Shown here: positions 11,501 through 18,729 of the stretch, one piece after another
Position numbering within the stretch: the first letter of the stretch is position 1
How the letters are laid out: each line of letters begins with the position of its first letter
From: Enterococcus columbae
Lineage (GTDB): Bacteria > Bacillota > Bacilli > Lactobacillales > Enterococcaceae
Assembly (NCBI GenBank): GCA_020742395.1
Contig: DYWZ01000041.1
Location: 1-54,644, forward strand
Reading direction: 5' to 3'
Length of the DNA: 54,644 bases
Program-made: the position numbers and the translations under genes
The notes under the pieces: generated by a model
Database searches by the model: none
The model's input: the letters and a program-made list of their open reading frames with translations, nothing else
What the model was told of the DNA's origin: nothing

Positions 11501-11995
11501 ACCACCGCCACCTAATGCTGCCTTAATCATGATCGGATATTTATATTCCTGGGCAAAAGCTAACACCTCTTCAACCGAGCTAACTGGACCATCAGAACCC
11601 GGAATTGATTGAATACCGGCTGCAATCGCGGCTTCCTTGGCCTTGATTTTATCACCGAAAATATCTAAATGATGTAGACTTGGCCCGATAAAAGTAATAT
11701 TTTCTTCAGCACAACGTTTGGCAAAAGCTAAATTTTCAGATAAAAAACCATATCCCGGATGAATAGCATCAGCATTCGCCTCTTTGGCAATTCGAATAAT
11801 ATCTTCAATATCTAAATAGGCATCAATTGGCCGTTTCCCTTCACCAACTAAATAAGCCTCATCTGCTTTAAAACGATGCACCGAATATTCATCTTCAGCA
11901 GCATAAATACCTACTGTCTGAATATCTAGTTCAGAACAGGCTCTAAAAACCCGAATAGCAATCTCACCACGATTAGCAACTAAAACTTTCTTCAT
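8573..11995 (-). CDS. pycA: Pyruvate carboxylase
   Basis: Biotin-dependent anaplerotic enzyme: pyruvate + HCO3- + ATP gives oxaloacetate. The 1140-residue chain has the full single-polypeptide layout: N-terminal biotin carboxylase with ATP-grasp (about 1-455, GGGGRGMRVAFD near 160), carboxyltransferase TIM barrel (about 530-830, TDTTFRDAHQSLLATR), a linker/tetramerisation region, and a C-terminal biotinyl domain with EAMKMET carrying the biotinylated lysine. The ATG at 11995 follows AAAGGAG; the TTG one codon earlier is a poorer choice. It lies downstream of ftsW, as in Listeria, but is separated from it by an array of palindromic repeats that ends beside its Shine-Dalgarno sequence. Confidence 0.97.
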   Translation of the reverse strand: MKKVLVANRGEIAIRVFRACSELDIQTVGIYAAEDEYSVHRFKADEAYLVGEGKRPIDAYLDIEDIIRIAKEANADAIHPGYGFLSENLAFAKRCAEENITFIGPSLHHLDIFGDKIKAKEAAIAAGIQSIPGSDGPVSSVEEVLAFAQEYKYPIMIKAALGGGGRGMRVAFDEKQAKEGYERAKSEAKAAFGSDEVYVEKYISNPKHIEVQILGDTHGNVLHLFERDCSVQRRHQKVVEVAPCVSLSDQQREAICQAAVQLMKHVGYVNAGTVEFLVDEDDFYFIEVNPRVQVEHTITEMITDIDIVTSQILIAQGKDLHADLHLPKQENLTYRGAAIQCRITTEDPLNHFLPDTGKIDTYRSPGGFGVRLDVGNAYAGAVVTPYFDSLLVKVCTHGATFDQAIQKMARCLREFRIRGVKTNIPFMQNVIHHPTFQTGEAKTTFIDETPSLFVFSNTRDRGNKTMKYIGEITVNGFPGIEQKDKPFFEIPRMPKHLVEHQEIVSAKNILDASGAEAVVDFVKQQKQVLLTDTTFRDAHQSLLATRVRTHDLVKIAQATEKALPQLFSSEMWGGATFDVAYRFLNEDPWERLRKLRQEMPNTLLQMLFRGSNAVGYSNYPDNVITRFIAEAAKQGIDVFRIFDSLNWLPQMEKSILAVRDSGKIAEAAICYTGDIDDSSRSKYNVDYYKNMAKELANAGAHIIAIKDMAGLLKPKAAYRLINELKATVDLPIHLHTHDTSGNGLMTYAQAIKAGVDIVDVAISAMSSSTSQPSLSSLYYALANDERMPNISIENAHQLNHYWEDVRHFYQPFENGLNAPQTEVYFHEMPGGQYSNLQQQAKAVGLGDRWDEIKQMYHTVNRMFGDIVKVTPSSKVVGDMALFMVQNHLSEQEIYEKGAELSFPESVVKFFEGELGQPVGGFPEKLQAIILKNRQAYTCRPGELAAPVDFNQVKAELSEKIGSEATDEQVLSYLMYPQVFLDYCASFEKFGAVKLLDTPTFFNGMRLGEKINVEIEKGKNLIIRLDEIGEPDVEGNRVLFFNLNGQRREIMIKDQSIQSTVTHRKKAEPTDKNQYGATMSGSVLQVLVRKGEPVKRGQVLMVTEAMKMETAIEARFDGVVDHLYVQAGDVIHSGDLLIELK

Positions 11996-12014
11996 CAAAC
12001 CACTCCTTTATTTT

Positions 12015-12140
12015 AGAGGCTATGTGTTGAGCGTTTTGATACGAGTAAATAAGTTCCAAGTGGATGGAAAAATCCTCCATATTTTAAGATTTTTTCAGCA
12101 ACTTGGCTTATTTACCGAGTATCAGCTCAACAACATGCCG
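12015..12140 (-). repeat. Long palindromic repeat, unit 1 (next to pycA)
   Basis: About 126 bases forming one long imperfect hairpin. The plus-strand left end AGAGGCTATG pairs with the right end CATGCCG with one bulged base; further in, TTGAGC pairs with GCTCAA, TGATAC with GTATCA, and TAAATAAG with CTTATTTA. The tip is specific to this unit. The element ends only a few bases from the pycA Shine-Dalgarno sequence, so it would lie in the pycA leader of a transcript reading through from ftsW. Confidence 0.8.
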
Positions 12141-12148
12141 TTTATCCT

Positions 12149-12269
12149 AGAGGCTATGAGACAAGCGTTCTGGTTTGAGCAATAAGTCGTAGCAGGCGAC
12201 AAAAGTGCGTGTATGTTAACACGTTTTCGACTGCAAGCTTATTGCCGAAAACCAGCTTGGCTCATGCCG
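12149..12269 (-). repeat. Long palindromic repeat, unit 2
   Basis: A second copy of the same element, about 121 bases, with the same ends (AGAGGCTATGAG and CTCATGCCG). The paired inner blocks have changed together: CAAGC with GCTTG, CTGGTTT with AAACCAG, and CAATAAG with CTTATTG. The apex (GCGACAAAAGTGCG against CACGTTTTCGAC) is unrelated to that of unit 1 but is again self-complementary. Change on both arms at once points to selection or copying of the hairpin rather than of the primary sequence. Confidence 0.8.
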
Positions 12270-12274
12270 ATTTC

Positions 12275-12398
12275 AGAGGCTATCAAGCGAGCGGTTTGCT
12301 ATGAGTAAATAAGTCGAACTATCCCCAAAAAGTGCACAACTTTTAACACTTTTTGGGGATAGTAGTTTATTTACCGAATAGCAGCTCGATTGATGCTG
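12275..12398 (-). repeat. Long palindromic repeat, unit 3 (next to ftsW)
   Basis: A third copy of about 124 bases. The outer arms match (GGCTATCAAGCGAGC with GCTCGATTGATGCTG), the middle block pairs GTAAATAA with TTATTTAC, and the tip is a perfect 16-bp stem of CTATCCCCAAAAAGTG with CACTTTTTGGGGATAG around a 12-base loop. Units 1 to 3 stand head to tail with 5 to 8 bases between them. Confidence 0.8.
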
Positions 12399-12403
12399 AT
12401 TTT

Positions 12404-12424
12404 AGAGGCTATGTGTCAAGCCTT
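12404..12424 (-). repeat. Remnant end of a fourth palindromic repeat
   Basis: AGAGGCTATGTGTCAAGC repeats the left end of the element (compare 12015 and 12149) but has no matching right arm. It stops 10 bases before the ftsW stop codon, so it looks like a truncated copy or the integration boundary. Confidence 0.6.
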
Positions 12425-12433
12425 CTAAGCTAA

Positions 12434-13597
12434 TTACATCATAGTCATCAAACGTTTTTTCTTCTCATCTGCACTAATATTTAACGCAACACCAACACAA
12501 GCAGAGAGCATAATCAAACTAGAACCACCTTGACTAAAGAATGGGAAAGTAATCCCGGTTAACGGAATAACTCCGGTAATCCCGCCTAAATTAATAAAAA
12601 TCTGAATTAAAAATAAAGCGCCAATGCCAATACAAACCATAGAATTAAATGGATCATTGGAACGTATGCCAATTAAAATAATTCGACCAACCATAAATAA
12701 TAATAGACCTAGTATTACAATAGCGCCAATCAAACCTAATTCTTCCACCACAATCGCATAGATAAAATCGGTTGAAGCCGCAAAGCTTAAGAAGCCTTTT
12801 TTCTGAATACTATTTCCTAAGCCTAAACCAAATAATCCACCATTAAAGATAGCATAGTAACCATTAACTAATTGGTGCCCATCTCCGTATTCTGCTTTAA
12901 AAGGATTTAAAAATACTCTAAAACGTGAAGCAACGTGGCTGGGCAAAAAGCTACCATTTGTAATCCGAATAATAAAAATTGCAATCATACTTAAAACAGT
13001 TGTACCGATGACTGCAATATATCCATACAAATAGTTTACACCACTAATCATCAGCATCACAATTAACAATAAACCAATGATGGCCGCATTCCCAAAGTCA
13101 GGATAAAGACCTAAAATCACAATGGAAGCCAAGCACAACGCCACTGGTATCCGAATGGCCGTACCTAATTCATGAACGATTTGGGTTTGACGATCGGCAA
13201 ATTGTACCGAGAGCATCCAAATCATCACAAACTTCCAAAATTCAACCGGCTGAATGGTTCCCAAGCCTGGCAATGGAATCCAACCGTGAGCACCATTAAC
13301 CTTTGGAAATATAAAGGCAACAATCATTAGTCCTAAAACAATCGCTGTAAAAAGACGAACAAATTTTTCGTTTTTCAATACTGCTAATTTCATTTTATAC
13401 AAAAAGGCAATTAAACAGATGCTTACAACTAAAAATATTGCCTGCTTGGCCACATCAGTAATTGGATTTTTGCCTTCAGAAATTAATGAATAAGATGAAG
13501 CACTATATACCATCATCAGTCCTAAAACATTTAAAATCAAATAAGGGATCAATAAACTATAGTCTAAAAAATGTCTTTTTCTTACTTTTTTAGGCAC
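12434..13597 (-). CDS. ftsW: Cell division protein FtsW (SEDS family glycosyltransferase)
   Basis: A polytopic membrane protein of 387 residues in the FtsW/RodA/SpoVE family, which polymerises lipid II into glycan strands with a partner class B PBP at the division septum. About ten hydrophobic segments are visible, together with SEDS signatures such as GAHGWIPLPGLGTIQPVEFWK and the late segment GVIPLTGITFPFFSQGGSSL. FtsW rather than RodA is inferred from its position next to pycA and ylaN. A palindromic repeat remnant begins 10 bases after the stop codon. Confidence 0.9.
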   Translation of the reverse strand: MPKKVRKRHFLDYSLLIPYLILNVLGLMMVYSASSYSLISEGKNPITDVAKQAIFLVVSICLIAFLYKMKLAVLKNEKFVRLFTAIVLGLMIVAFIFPKVNGAHGWIPLPGLGTIQPVEFWKFVMIWMLSVQFADRQTQIVHELGTAIRIPVALCLASIVILGLYPDFGNAAIIGLLLIVMLMISGVNYLYGYIAVIGTTVLSMIAIFIIRITNGSFLPSHVASRFRVFLNPFKAEYGDGHQLVNGYYAIFNGGLFGLGLGNSIQKKGFLSFAASTDFIYAIVVEELGLIGAIVILGLLLFMVGRIILIGIRSNDPFNSMVCIGIGALFLIQIFINLGGITGVIPLTGITFPFFSQGGSSLIMLSACVGVALNISADEKKKRLMTMM

Positions 13598-13658
13598 TAC
13601 AACAACCGACTATATCATTTTGATATAGCTTTTCCTTTCTATATACTAAGTGAAAGGA

Positions 13659-13695
13659 GGAAATAACAAGTTCTATCAACCAAATTGTTATTTCC
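13659..13695 (-). terminator. Probable terminator downstream of ylaN
   Basis: GGAAATAACAA (13659-13669) and TTGTTATTTCC (13685-13695) form a perfect 11-bp stem with a 15-base loop. On the minus strand the tail is only TCCTTTC, so termination efficiency is uncertain. Confidence 0.5.
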
Positions 13696-13726
13696 CCAAA
13701 ATCACTATTATTTAATTACACTTTAT

Positions 13727-14026
13727 TTAAATCTCATTTGCCGGTTCACTGACACGACTTCCATCATAAATTTCACTATATAAACGATCTAAATCACGTT
13801 CAAGATCACTTAACAATTGCTGACCAACAGCATTTTCTAAAATACCTAATTGAATAGCATAAGCTACTTGTCTGGACAAACCATACATTTGTGTATCCAC
13901 AACCTCTTCAAAAGCTTTACAATGAGCGACACACAGACTATTTTTTTGATTAGAAATCAAACAACGGATTCTATCTGCTTCTGTTTGCAATAATTCAAGC
14001 GCTACGGCTGTTGAAACCATCTCCAT
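13727..14026 (-). CDS. ylaN: YlaN family protein (DUF1507)
   Basis: A 99-residue helical protein of the YlaN family. Work in B. subtilis and S. aureus connects YlaN with iron sensing through interaction with the Fur repressor; an equivalent role here is inference. The ATG has GGAGG at a good distance. It is typically found near ftsW and typA, as it is here. The gene appears monocistronic, with an extended -10 promoter upstream and a hairpin downstream. Confidence 0.88.
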   Translation of the reverse strand: MEMVSTAVALELLQTEADRIRCLISNQKNSLCVAHCKAFEEVVDTQMYGLSRQVAYAIQLGILENAVGQQLLSDLERDLDRLYSEIYDGSRVSEPANEI

Positions 14027-14092
14027 GCGATTTCCTCCTTATCTATCTCATAAATCAAGTACATTTTTCATTTAAAATACATTAGTGCCTTT

Positions 14093-14098
14093 ATTATA
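14093..14098 (-). promoter_or_regulatory. Extended -10 element of the ylaN promoter
   Basis: The minus strand reads TGCTATAAT, a perfect -10 hexamer with a TGn extension, 67 bases ahead of ylaN. The -35 region is weak (TTTTAA-like). Confidence 0.55.
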
Positions 14099-14144
14099 GC
14101 ACAATTTCCTTATTTTAAAATCCCATATTACACAATGTGAAGGC

Positions 14145-15185
14145 TTAATCAGCTAAAGGACTAAATAAATAGTGATGAACTAATGCCTCAGTTGCTTGAA
14201 TCGACTCTAAATGGGTACGTTCATAGGCATGACTTGATTCAATTCCTGCCCCCAATAAGGCATGCTTCACCTCGGCACCTGCTCGCATTGCCGCTGAAGC
14301 ATCGCTACCATAGTAAGGATAAATATCTAATTGATAAGGAATTTGATGAGCCTGTGCTAATTGTACCAAATGCTTACGTAACCCATAATGATAAGGTCCT
14401 GAAGCATCTTTGACACAGATGGAAACTGAATATTCATCTGTCTGTTGATCATCTCCCATCGCACCCATATCAACTGCTAAGTATTCGACGGTTTCACTAG
14501 GAATACCACTATTCATGCCAAGCCCTACTTCTTCATATGTGCTAAAAGCAAAATGGGTAGTATAAGGTAAAGTTAGCTGATTTTCCTTGATTAACCTTAG
14601 CTGATTCATCAAGATTGCTGCACTCACTTTATCATCTAAATGTCTGCTCTTCACAAAGCCATTTGGCGTAACAATTGTTCTTGCATCAAAAGAGATAAAA
14701 TCACCGACTTGAATGCCTAAATCTTTAACCTCTTGAACCGTGCTTACTTTTTCATCTAAACGCACTTCCATATTTTCTTGATTTCGTTCAGCTGTTCTTG
14801 CATCCTTATAGACATGCACGCTTGTTTGATGCATTAAAATCGTTCCTGAGATGGTTTGGTTATTTTCAGCCAAGTGAATCAGACAGTTCTCGCCTTCAAT
14901 CGAAGAATAGGTAAAGCCCCCGATTAAATCAATTTTTAAACGACCGTTTGGCTTGATTGCTCGAACCATTGCTCCTAAAGTATCCACGTGGGCCGTAACA
15001 AAACGATGCTGCGTTTGATTTTCACCTATCACGGTTACAATCAGACCACCTTTATTACTTTTCTTTACAACATAACCCATTGATTGTAATTCGTTTTGTA
15101 AATACTGAATAATTTGATCAGTAAAGCCAGTTGGTGACGCAATAGCCGTTAATTGTTTTAAATATTCTAAAGTTGGTTGACTCAT
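14145..15185 (-). CDS. M42 family metallopeptidase (glutamyl aminopeptidase/endoglucanase type)
   Basis: A cytosolic dinuclear-metal aminopeptidase of 346 residues. The M42 metal and catalytic motifs appear in order: THAVDT-like TAHVDTLGA near 67, SRHLDDKVSA near 178, the catalytic TYEEVGLG near 212, VDMGAMGDD near 235, and the closing SSHAYERTH. The substrate is unknown; PepA-type M42 enzymes prefer acidic N-termini. A TTG one codon upstream is possible, but the ATG at 15185 is preferred. The typA terminator lies upstream, so the gene probably has its own promoter. Confidence 0.9.
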   Translation of the reverse strand: MSQPTLEYLKQLTAIASPTGFTDQIIQYLQNELQSMGYVVKKSNKGGLIVTVIGENQTQHRFVTAHVDTLGAMVRAIKPNGRLKIDLIGGFTYSSIEGENCLIHLAENNQTISGTILMHQTSVHVYKDARTAERNQENMEVRLDEKVSTVQEVKDLGIQVGDFISFDARTIVTPNGFVKSRHLDDKVSAAILMNQLRLIKENQLTLPYTTHFAFSTYEEVGLGMNSGIPSETVEYLAVDMGAMGDDQQTDEYSVSICVKDASGPYHYGLRKHLVQLAQAHQIPYQLDIYPYYGSDASAAMRAGAEVKHALLGAGIESSHAYERTHLESIQATEALVHHYLFSPLAD

Positions 15186-15235
15186 CAATCTCTTCCTTTC
15201 TCATGAACTACAAAGTAAATCACTTAAATACACAA

Positions 15236-15278
15236 AAGGAAGAATCATGCCACGTCTAACGACACCTGATTCTTCCTT
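15236..15278 (-). terminator. Intrinsic terminator downstream of typA
   Basis: AAGGAAGAATCA and TGATTCTTCCTT form a perfect 12-bp stem with a 19-base loop, followed by TTTGTG on the minus strand, 14 bases after the typA stop. Confidence 0.8.
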
Positions 15279-15291
15279 CAAAGTTTACTAA

Positions 15292-17133
15292 TTAAGCTTG
15301 CTCTGCCTGTTTACGTTTTTTCGCAGCTTTTTCACGTTCATTTTTATTTAAAATTTGTTTACGTAGACGAATACTTTCTGGAGTTACTTCGCAATATTCA
15401 TCATCATTTAAGAATTCCAATGATTCTTCTAAGGTTAAAATTCTAGGCTTTTTAATGACGGCGGTTTGATCTTTGGTTGCTGAACGAACGTTGGTCATTT
15501 GTTTTGCCTTGGTAATATTAACTGTCAAATCATTTTCACGTGAGTTTTCACCAACAATCATTCCTTCATAGACTTCTGTTGTTGGTTCAACAAATACAGT
15601 TCCACGCTCTTCAATACTCATGATTGAGTAAGTTGTCGCTTTACCAGTATCGATGGAAACTAAAGCGCCATGATGACGGCCGCCGATTTGACCAGGAATC
15701 ATTGGTAGATATTGATCAAAGGTATGGTGCATAATACCGTAACCACGAGTAATTGATAAGAATTCAGTAGTATAACCAATCAAGCCACGAGCTGGTGCCA
15801 AGAAGATAATTCGAACTTGACCATTTCCTGTATTAATCATATCTTGCATCTCAGCTTTACGCATCCCTAATGATTCAATGACTGCGCCCATATATTCTTC
15901 TGGTGTATCAATTTGCACACGTTCAAATGGTTCACATTTGACCCCGTCGATTTCACGTTCAATGACTTCTGGACGAGATACTTGTAACTCATAACCTTCA
16001 CGACGCATATTTTCAATTAAAATAGATAGGTGTAATTCCCCACGTCCAGAAACAATCCATGAATCTGGTCCAATTGGGTCAACACGTAAAGAAACATCCG
16101 TTTGCAATTGTGCCATTAGACGTTCTTCAATTTTACGCGCAGTAACAAACTTTCCTTCACGTCCGGCAAATGGCGAGTTATTTACTAGGAAAGTCATTTG
16201 TAAAGTTGGTTCATCAATATGCAAGATTGGTAAGGCTTCTTGATGATCAGCTGGTGTGACTGTTTCCCCAACGAAGATATCCTCCATCCCAGATACAGCA
16301 ATTAAATCGCCGGCTTTTGCTTCTTGAATTTCTAAACGTTTTAAGCCAAAGAAACCAAAAATCTTCGTTACACGGAATTTCTTCACATCACCATCTAATT
16401 TCATCAAGGCAACCTGATCGCCAACTTTAATCGTTCCTCTGAATACGCGGCCAATACCGATACGACCAACATACTCATTATAATCAAGCAATGAAACTTG
16501 AAATTGTAAGGGTTCATCAGAGTTATCGACTGGCGCTGGAATATGTTCTAAAATCGTATCAAAAACGGGTGCCATTGTCTTTTCTTGATCAGCAGGATCA
16601 CTTGAAAGACTAGAAGTTCCATTCAGTGCTGAAGTATAGACAACTGGGAAATCTAGTTGATCATCATCAGCGCCTAATTCAATAAATAATTCTAAAACTT
16701 CATCGACAACATGCTCAGGACGTGCAGATGGTTTATCGATTTTATTTACCACGACAATCGGTGTTACCTTTTGTTCTAACGCTTTTTTCAACACAAAACG
16801 CGTTTGTGGCATGGTACCTTCATAGGCATCGACAACTAATAATACACCATCAACCATTTTCATGATACGCTCTACTTCCCCACCAAAATCGGCGTGTCCA
16901 GGTGTATCCATGATATTGATTTTAGTTCCTTGATATTCAACAGCTGTATTTTTAGCTAAAATCGTAATCCCGCGTTCTTTTTCCAAAGCGTTAGAATCCA
17001 TCGCGCGTTCTTGTAATTGCGTACGGGCATCTAGGGTATCAGACTGCTTTAATAACTCATCAACAAGCGTAGTTTTCCCATGGTCAACGTGGGCAATAAT
17101 GGCGATGTTGCGTATATCTTCTCTATATTTCAA
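15292..17133 (-). CDS. typA: Ribosome-associated GTPase TypA/BipA
   Basis: Translational GTPase of the EF-G family that binds ribosomes and acts in 50S assembly and stress or cold growth. The 613-residue protein has G1 [10 protein letters not shown]2 ERGITI, G3 [11 protein letters not shown] and G4 NKIDKP, then domains II, III, V and the BipA-specific C-terminal domain ending in a basic tail. I place the start at the TTG at 17133 ([21 protein letters not shown]) with AAAGGAGT upstream. A longer frame from 17199 would begin upstream of the -10 element at 17179-17184 and so could not be made from that transcript. Confidence 0.95.
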   Translation of the reverse strand: MKYREDIRNIAIIAHVDHGKTTLVDELLKQSDTLDARTQLQERAMDSNALEKERGITILAKNTAVEYQGTKINIMDTPGHADFGGEVERIMKMVDGVLLVVDAYEGTMPQTRFVLKKALEQKVTPIVVVNKIDKPSARPEHVVDEVLELFIELGADDDQLDFPVVYTSALNGTSSLSSDPADQEKTMAPVFDTILEHIPAPVDNSDEPLQFQVSLLDYNEYVGRIGIGRVFRGTIKVGDQVALMKLDGDVKKFRVTKIFGFFGLKRLEIQEAKAGDLIAVSGMEDIFVGETVTPADHQEALPILHIDEPTLQMTFLVNNSPFAGREGKFVTARKIEERLMAQLQTDVSLRVDPIGPDSWIVSGRGELHLSILIENMRREGYELQVSRPEVIEREIDGVKCEPFERVQIDTPEEYMGAVIESLGMRKAEMQDMINTGNGQVRIIFLAPARGLIGYTTEFLSITRGYGIMHHTFDQYLPMIPGQIGGRHHGALVSIDTGKATTYSIMSIEERGTVFVEPTTEVYEGMIVGENSRENDLTVNITKAKQMTNVRSATKDQTAVIKKPRILTLEESLEFLNDDEYCEVTPESIRLRKQILNKNEREKAAKKRKQAEQA

Positions 17134-17178
17134 TTTAATTGACTCCTTTAAATCAGATTGACTTTCACTCAAAATGTA

Positions 17179-17184
17179 ATTATA
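17179..17184 (-). promoter_or_regulatory. -10 element of the typA promoter
   Basis: The minus strand reads GCTATAATTACA, a perfect TATAAT hexamer, with only a T-rich -35 region (TTTTTT at about 17 bases). Its position fixes the TTG at 17133 as the typA start. Confidence 0.6.
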
Positions 17185-17254
17185 GCAGAAAATTTTCATA
17201 AAAAAAAGAGAAATTGCTTATTTAGACCAATTATATCCAAAAAGAGCGTCTAGT

Positions 17255-17407
17255 TCATTTTTGTAACTGAGCGCTTATCTCTTCTACCCGCAAATGCTTA
17301 GCAAGCCTTTGGACCTCAGATACTACATTATCAATTTGTACATTTAAAAAATATAAATTTTTCATCGCTAAGGCTACATATAAGCCTAGATAATCGATAT
17401 TTCCCAT
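17255..17407 (-). CDS. Small hypothetical protein, 50 aa
   Basis: A reading frame too short for most ORF listings but with gene-like signals. The ATG at 17407 is preceded by AAGGAGCTG at standard spacing, and there are 50 sense codons to a TGA. It starts MGNIDYLGLYVALAMKN and ends EEISAQLQK, with heptad-like hydrophobic spacing suggesting two amphipathic helices and no membrane segment. It lies between suhB (121 bases upstream) and typA, in the same direction. I do not recognise the family. It could be a conserved small protein of this cluster. Confidence 0.6.
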   Translation of the reverse strand: MGNIDYLGLYVALAMKNLYFLNVQIDNVVSEVQRLAKHLRVEEISAQLQK

Positions 17408-17528
17408 AATAAACAGCTCCTTAAAATGATACCATCCTAAGTAAAAAAATCATTTGCAACATCATCAAACACTTTGATTAGCCCAATTTGCCAAGTAATT
17501 AATCCATTAGAATCATTGACTATATCGA

Positions 17529-18302
17529 CTATTTAATCGAATCAATTAATTCTAAAATTCGTTCATGAGCAAGTGGAGTGGCAGCAATAAATAATTCTCG
17601 ATCTTTAAGCTTTAGGGCGTTCCCATAAATATTGGTTACTTTTAAGCCAAGTGTTTCTAAAATCACCTTGCCTGCCGCATAATCCCAAGGCTGTAGATTA
17701 GAAATGTAAGCGACTCTTCGCCCTAAAGCTAAATTCATCAATTCATAGCCGGCACAGCCTGACATTCTAACACCTAATGATTCATCACCAATCTGATGCG
17801 CCCGATAAGCATTGCGACGATAAATCGCACTATTAAAGCCAACCAAGCCCTCACTCAATGGTAAATTAGGTACGGAACGAATTTTTCCTTCATTATAATG
17901 AATCCCTACTTCTGGTCCACCCCAAAGCAAATTATCCGCCATCACATCATAAATAAAGCCGTATTTACCCTCACCATTTTCATACAAGGCAACCATGATA
18001 CAAAAATTCTGGCGCTCTAAAATCAAGTTATTTGTCCCATCAATCGGATCGATAATCAACACCTTGCCGGTTAATTCGTTAAGTGTATTATAGCTTCCCT
18101 CTTCAGCTAAGACTTGATAACCATGATTTACCTTCATAAACTCATCGATAATAAAACCTTGGATTTGAGTGTCTAAATTTGTAACAAAATCCGTTCGACT
18201 AGATTTTGTCGATACAACTAGCTTTTTTGTTTTCAACTGCTCTTTAATTTTAATCGCTGCTGCATAAATAATATCAATGACTTTGGTTGCTAATTCATCC
18301 AT
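17529..18302 (-). CDS. suhB: Inositol monophosphatase family protein (SuhB/YktC-like)
   Basis: A Mg-dependent, Li-sensitive phosphatase family member of 257 residues. The metal-site motifs are present: AEEG (66-69), DPIDGTNN (85-92) and the C-terminal QPWDYAAGKVILE (about 205). The physiological substrate in Firmicutes is uncertain (inositol phosphates, NADP or other sugar phosphates). It starts 9 bases after the UPF0223 gene and shares its promoter. Confidence 0.9.
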   Translation of the reverse strand: MDELATKVIDIIYAAAIKIKEQLKTKKLVVSTKSSRTDFVTNLDTQIQGFIIDEFMKVNHGYQVLAEEGSYNTLNELTGKVLIIDPIDGTNNLILERQNFCIMVALYENGEGKYGFIYDVMADNLLWGGPEVGIHYNEGKIRSVPNLPLSEGLVGFNSAIYRRNAYRAHQIGDESLGVRMSGCAGYELMNLALGRRVAYISNLQPWDYAAGKVILETLGLKVTNIYGNALKLKDRELFIAATPLAHERILELIDSIK

Positions 18303-18311
18303 TTACGATTC

Positions 18312-18587
18312 TTATCCTTTCATTTTTAAACGTTTATCATCGGTTTGTTGTGCTTGTTTAAGAGTTTGGTATAGTGAGTAGCCGGTCAATTCTTCAAACT
18401 CCTTGCCTAAGCGTCTTTCTTCACCGATACTTTTCACGACTGTTTTAAATTGTTTGTATTGATTAAGAAATGTTTGGCGATCAATCCCTGTTTCATAGGC
18501 TTGCTCTAAACAGCTCCAAAACTCCACCACACAAATCATTTCTTCAGTAGACCATTGTAAATCAATGGGATATTGATAATTTTGCAA
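18312..18587 (-). CDS. UPF0223 family protein (YktA-like)
   Basis: A small cytoplasmic protein of 91 residues matching the UPF0223 family, with MQNYQYPIDLQWSTEEMICV and VVEFWSCLEQAYETG. No function is known. The start is a TTG at 18587 with GAGG at suitable distance. It is the first gene of a short operon with suhB, the B. subtilis yktA-yktC arrangement. Confidence 0.85.
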   Translation of the reverse strand: MQNYQYPIDLQWSTEEMICVVEFWSCLEQAYETGIDRQTFLNQYKQFKTVVKSIGEERRLGKEFEELTGYSLYQTLKQAQQTDDKRLKMKG

Positions 18588-18627
18588 GTATATTCCTCAT
18601 TTCAAAGTAATTTATTCAATCGCTTCT

Positions 18628-18657
18628 ATTATATACAGTAAACGCTTATTCTGGCAA
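18628..18657 (-). promoter_or_regulatory. Sigma-A type promoter of the UPF0223-suhB operon
   Basis: The minus strand has TTGCCA (18652-18657), an 18-base spacer and a perfect TATAAT (18628-18633), about 40 bases ahead of the TTG start. Confidence 0.7.
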
Positions 18658-18680
18658 TTTATAATTACTAGAATAAAAAT

Positions 18681-18721
18681 AGCTAATTGTAATACACCAT
18701 AATCATGTAATACAATCAGCT
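18681..18721 (-). terminator. Intrinsic terminator downstream of the ABC exporter genes
   Basis: AGCTAATTGTA pairs with TACAATCAGCT (one wobble) around a loop containing a shorter repeat. On the minus strand the tail is ATTTTTATT, directly after the permease stop codon. Confidence 0.65.
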
Positions 18722-18729
18722 AAAAATTT

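Noticed and set aside
12012..12424. CRISPR array between ftsW and pycA
   Set aside because: Repeated units are 120-base palindromes with divergent tips, not 25-40 base direct repeats with unique spacers, and there are no cas genes.
17134..17199. N-terminal extension of TypA from the start at 17199
   Set aside because: It would begin upstream of the TATAAT at 17179-17184 and is absent from TypA proteins; the TTG at 17133 has a better Shine-Dalgarno sequence.
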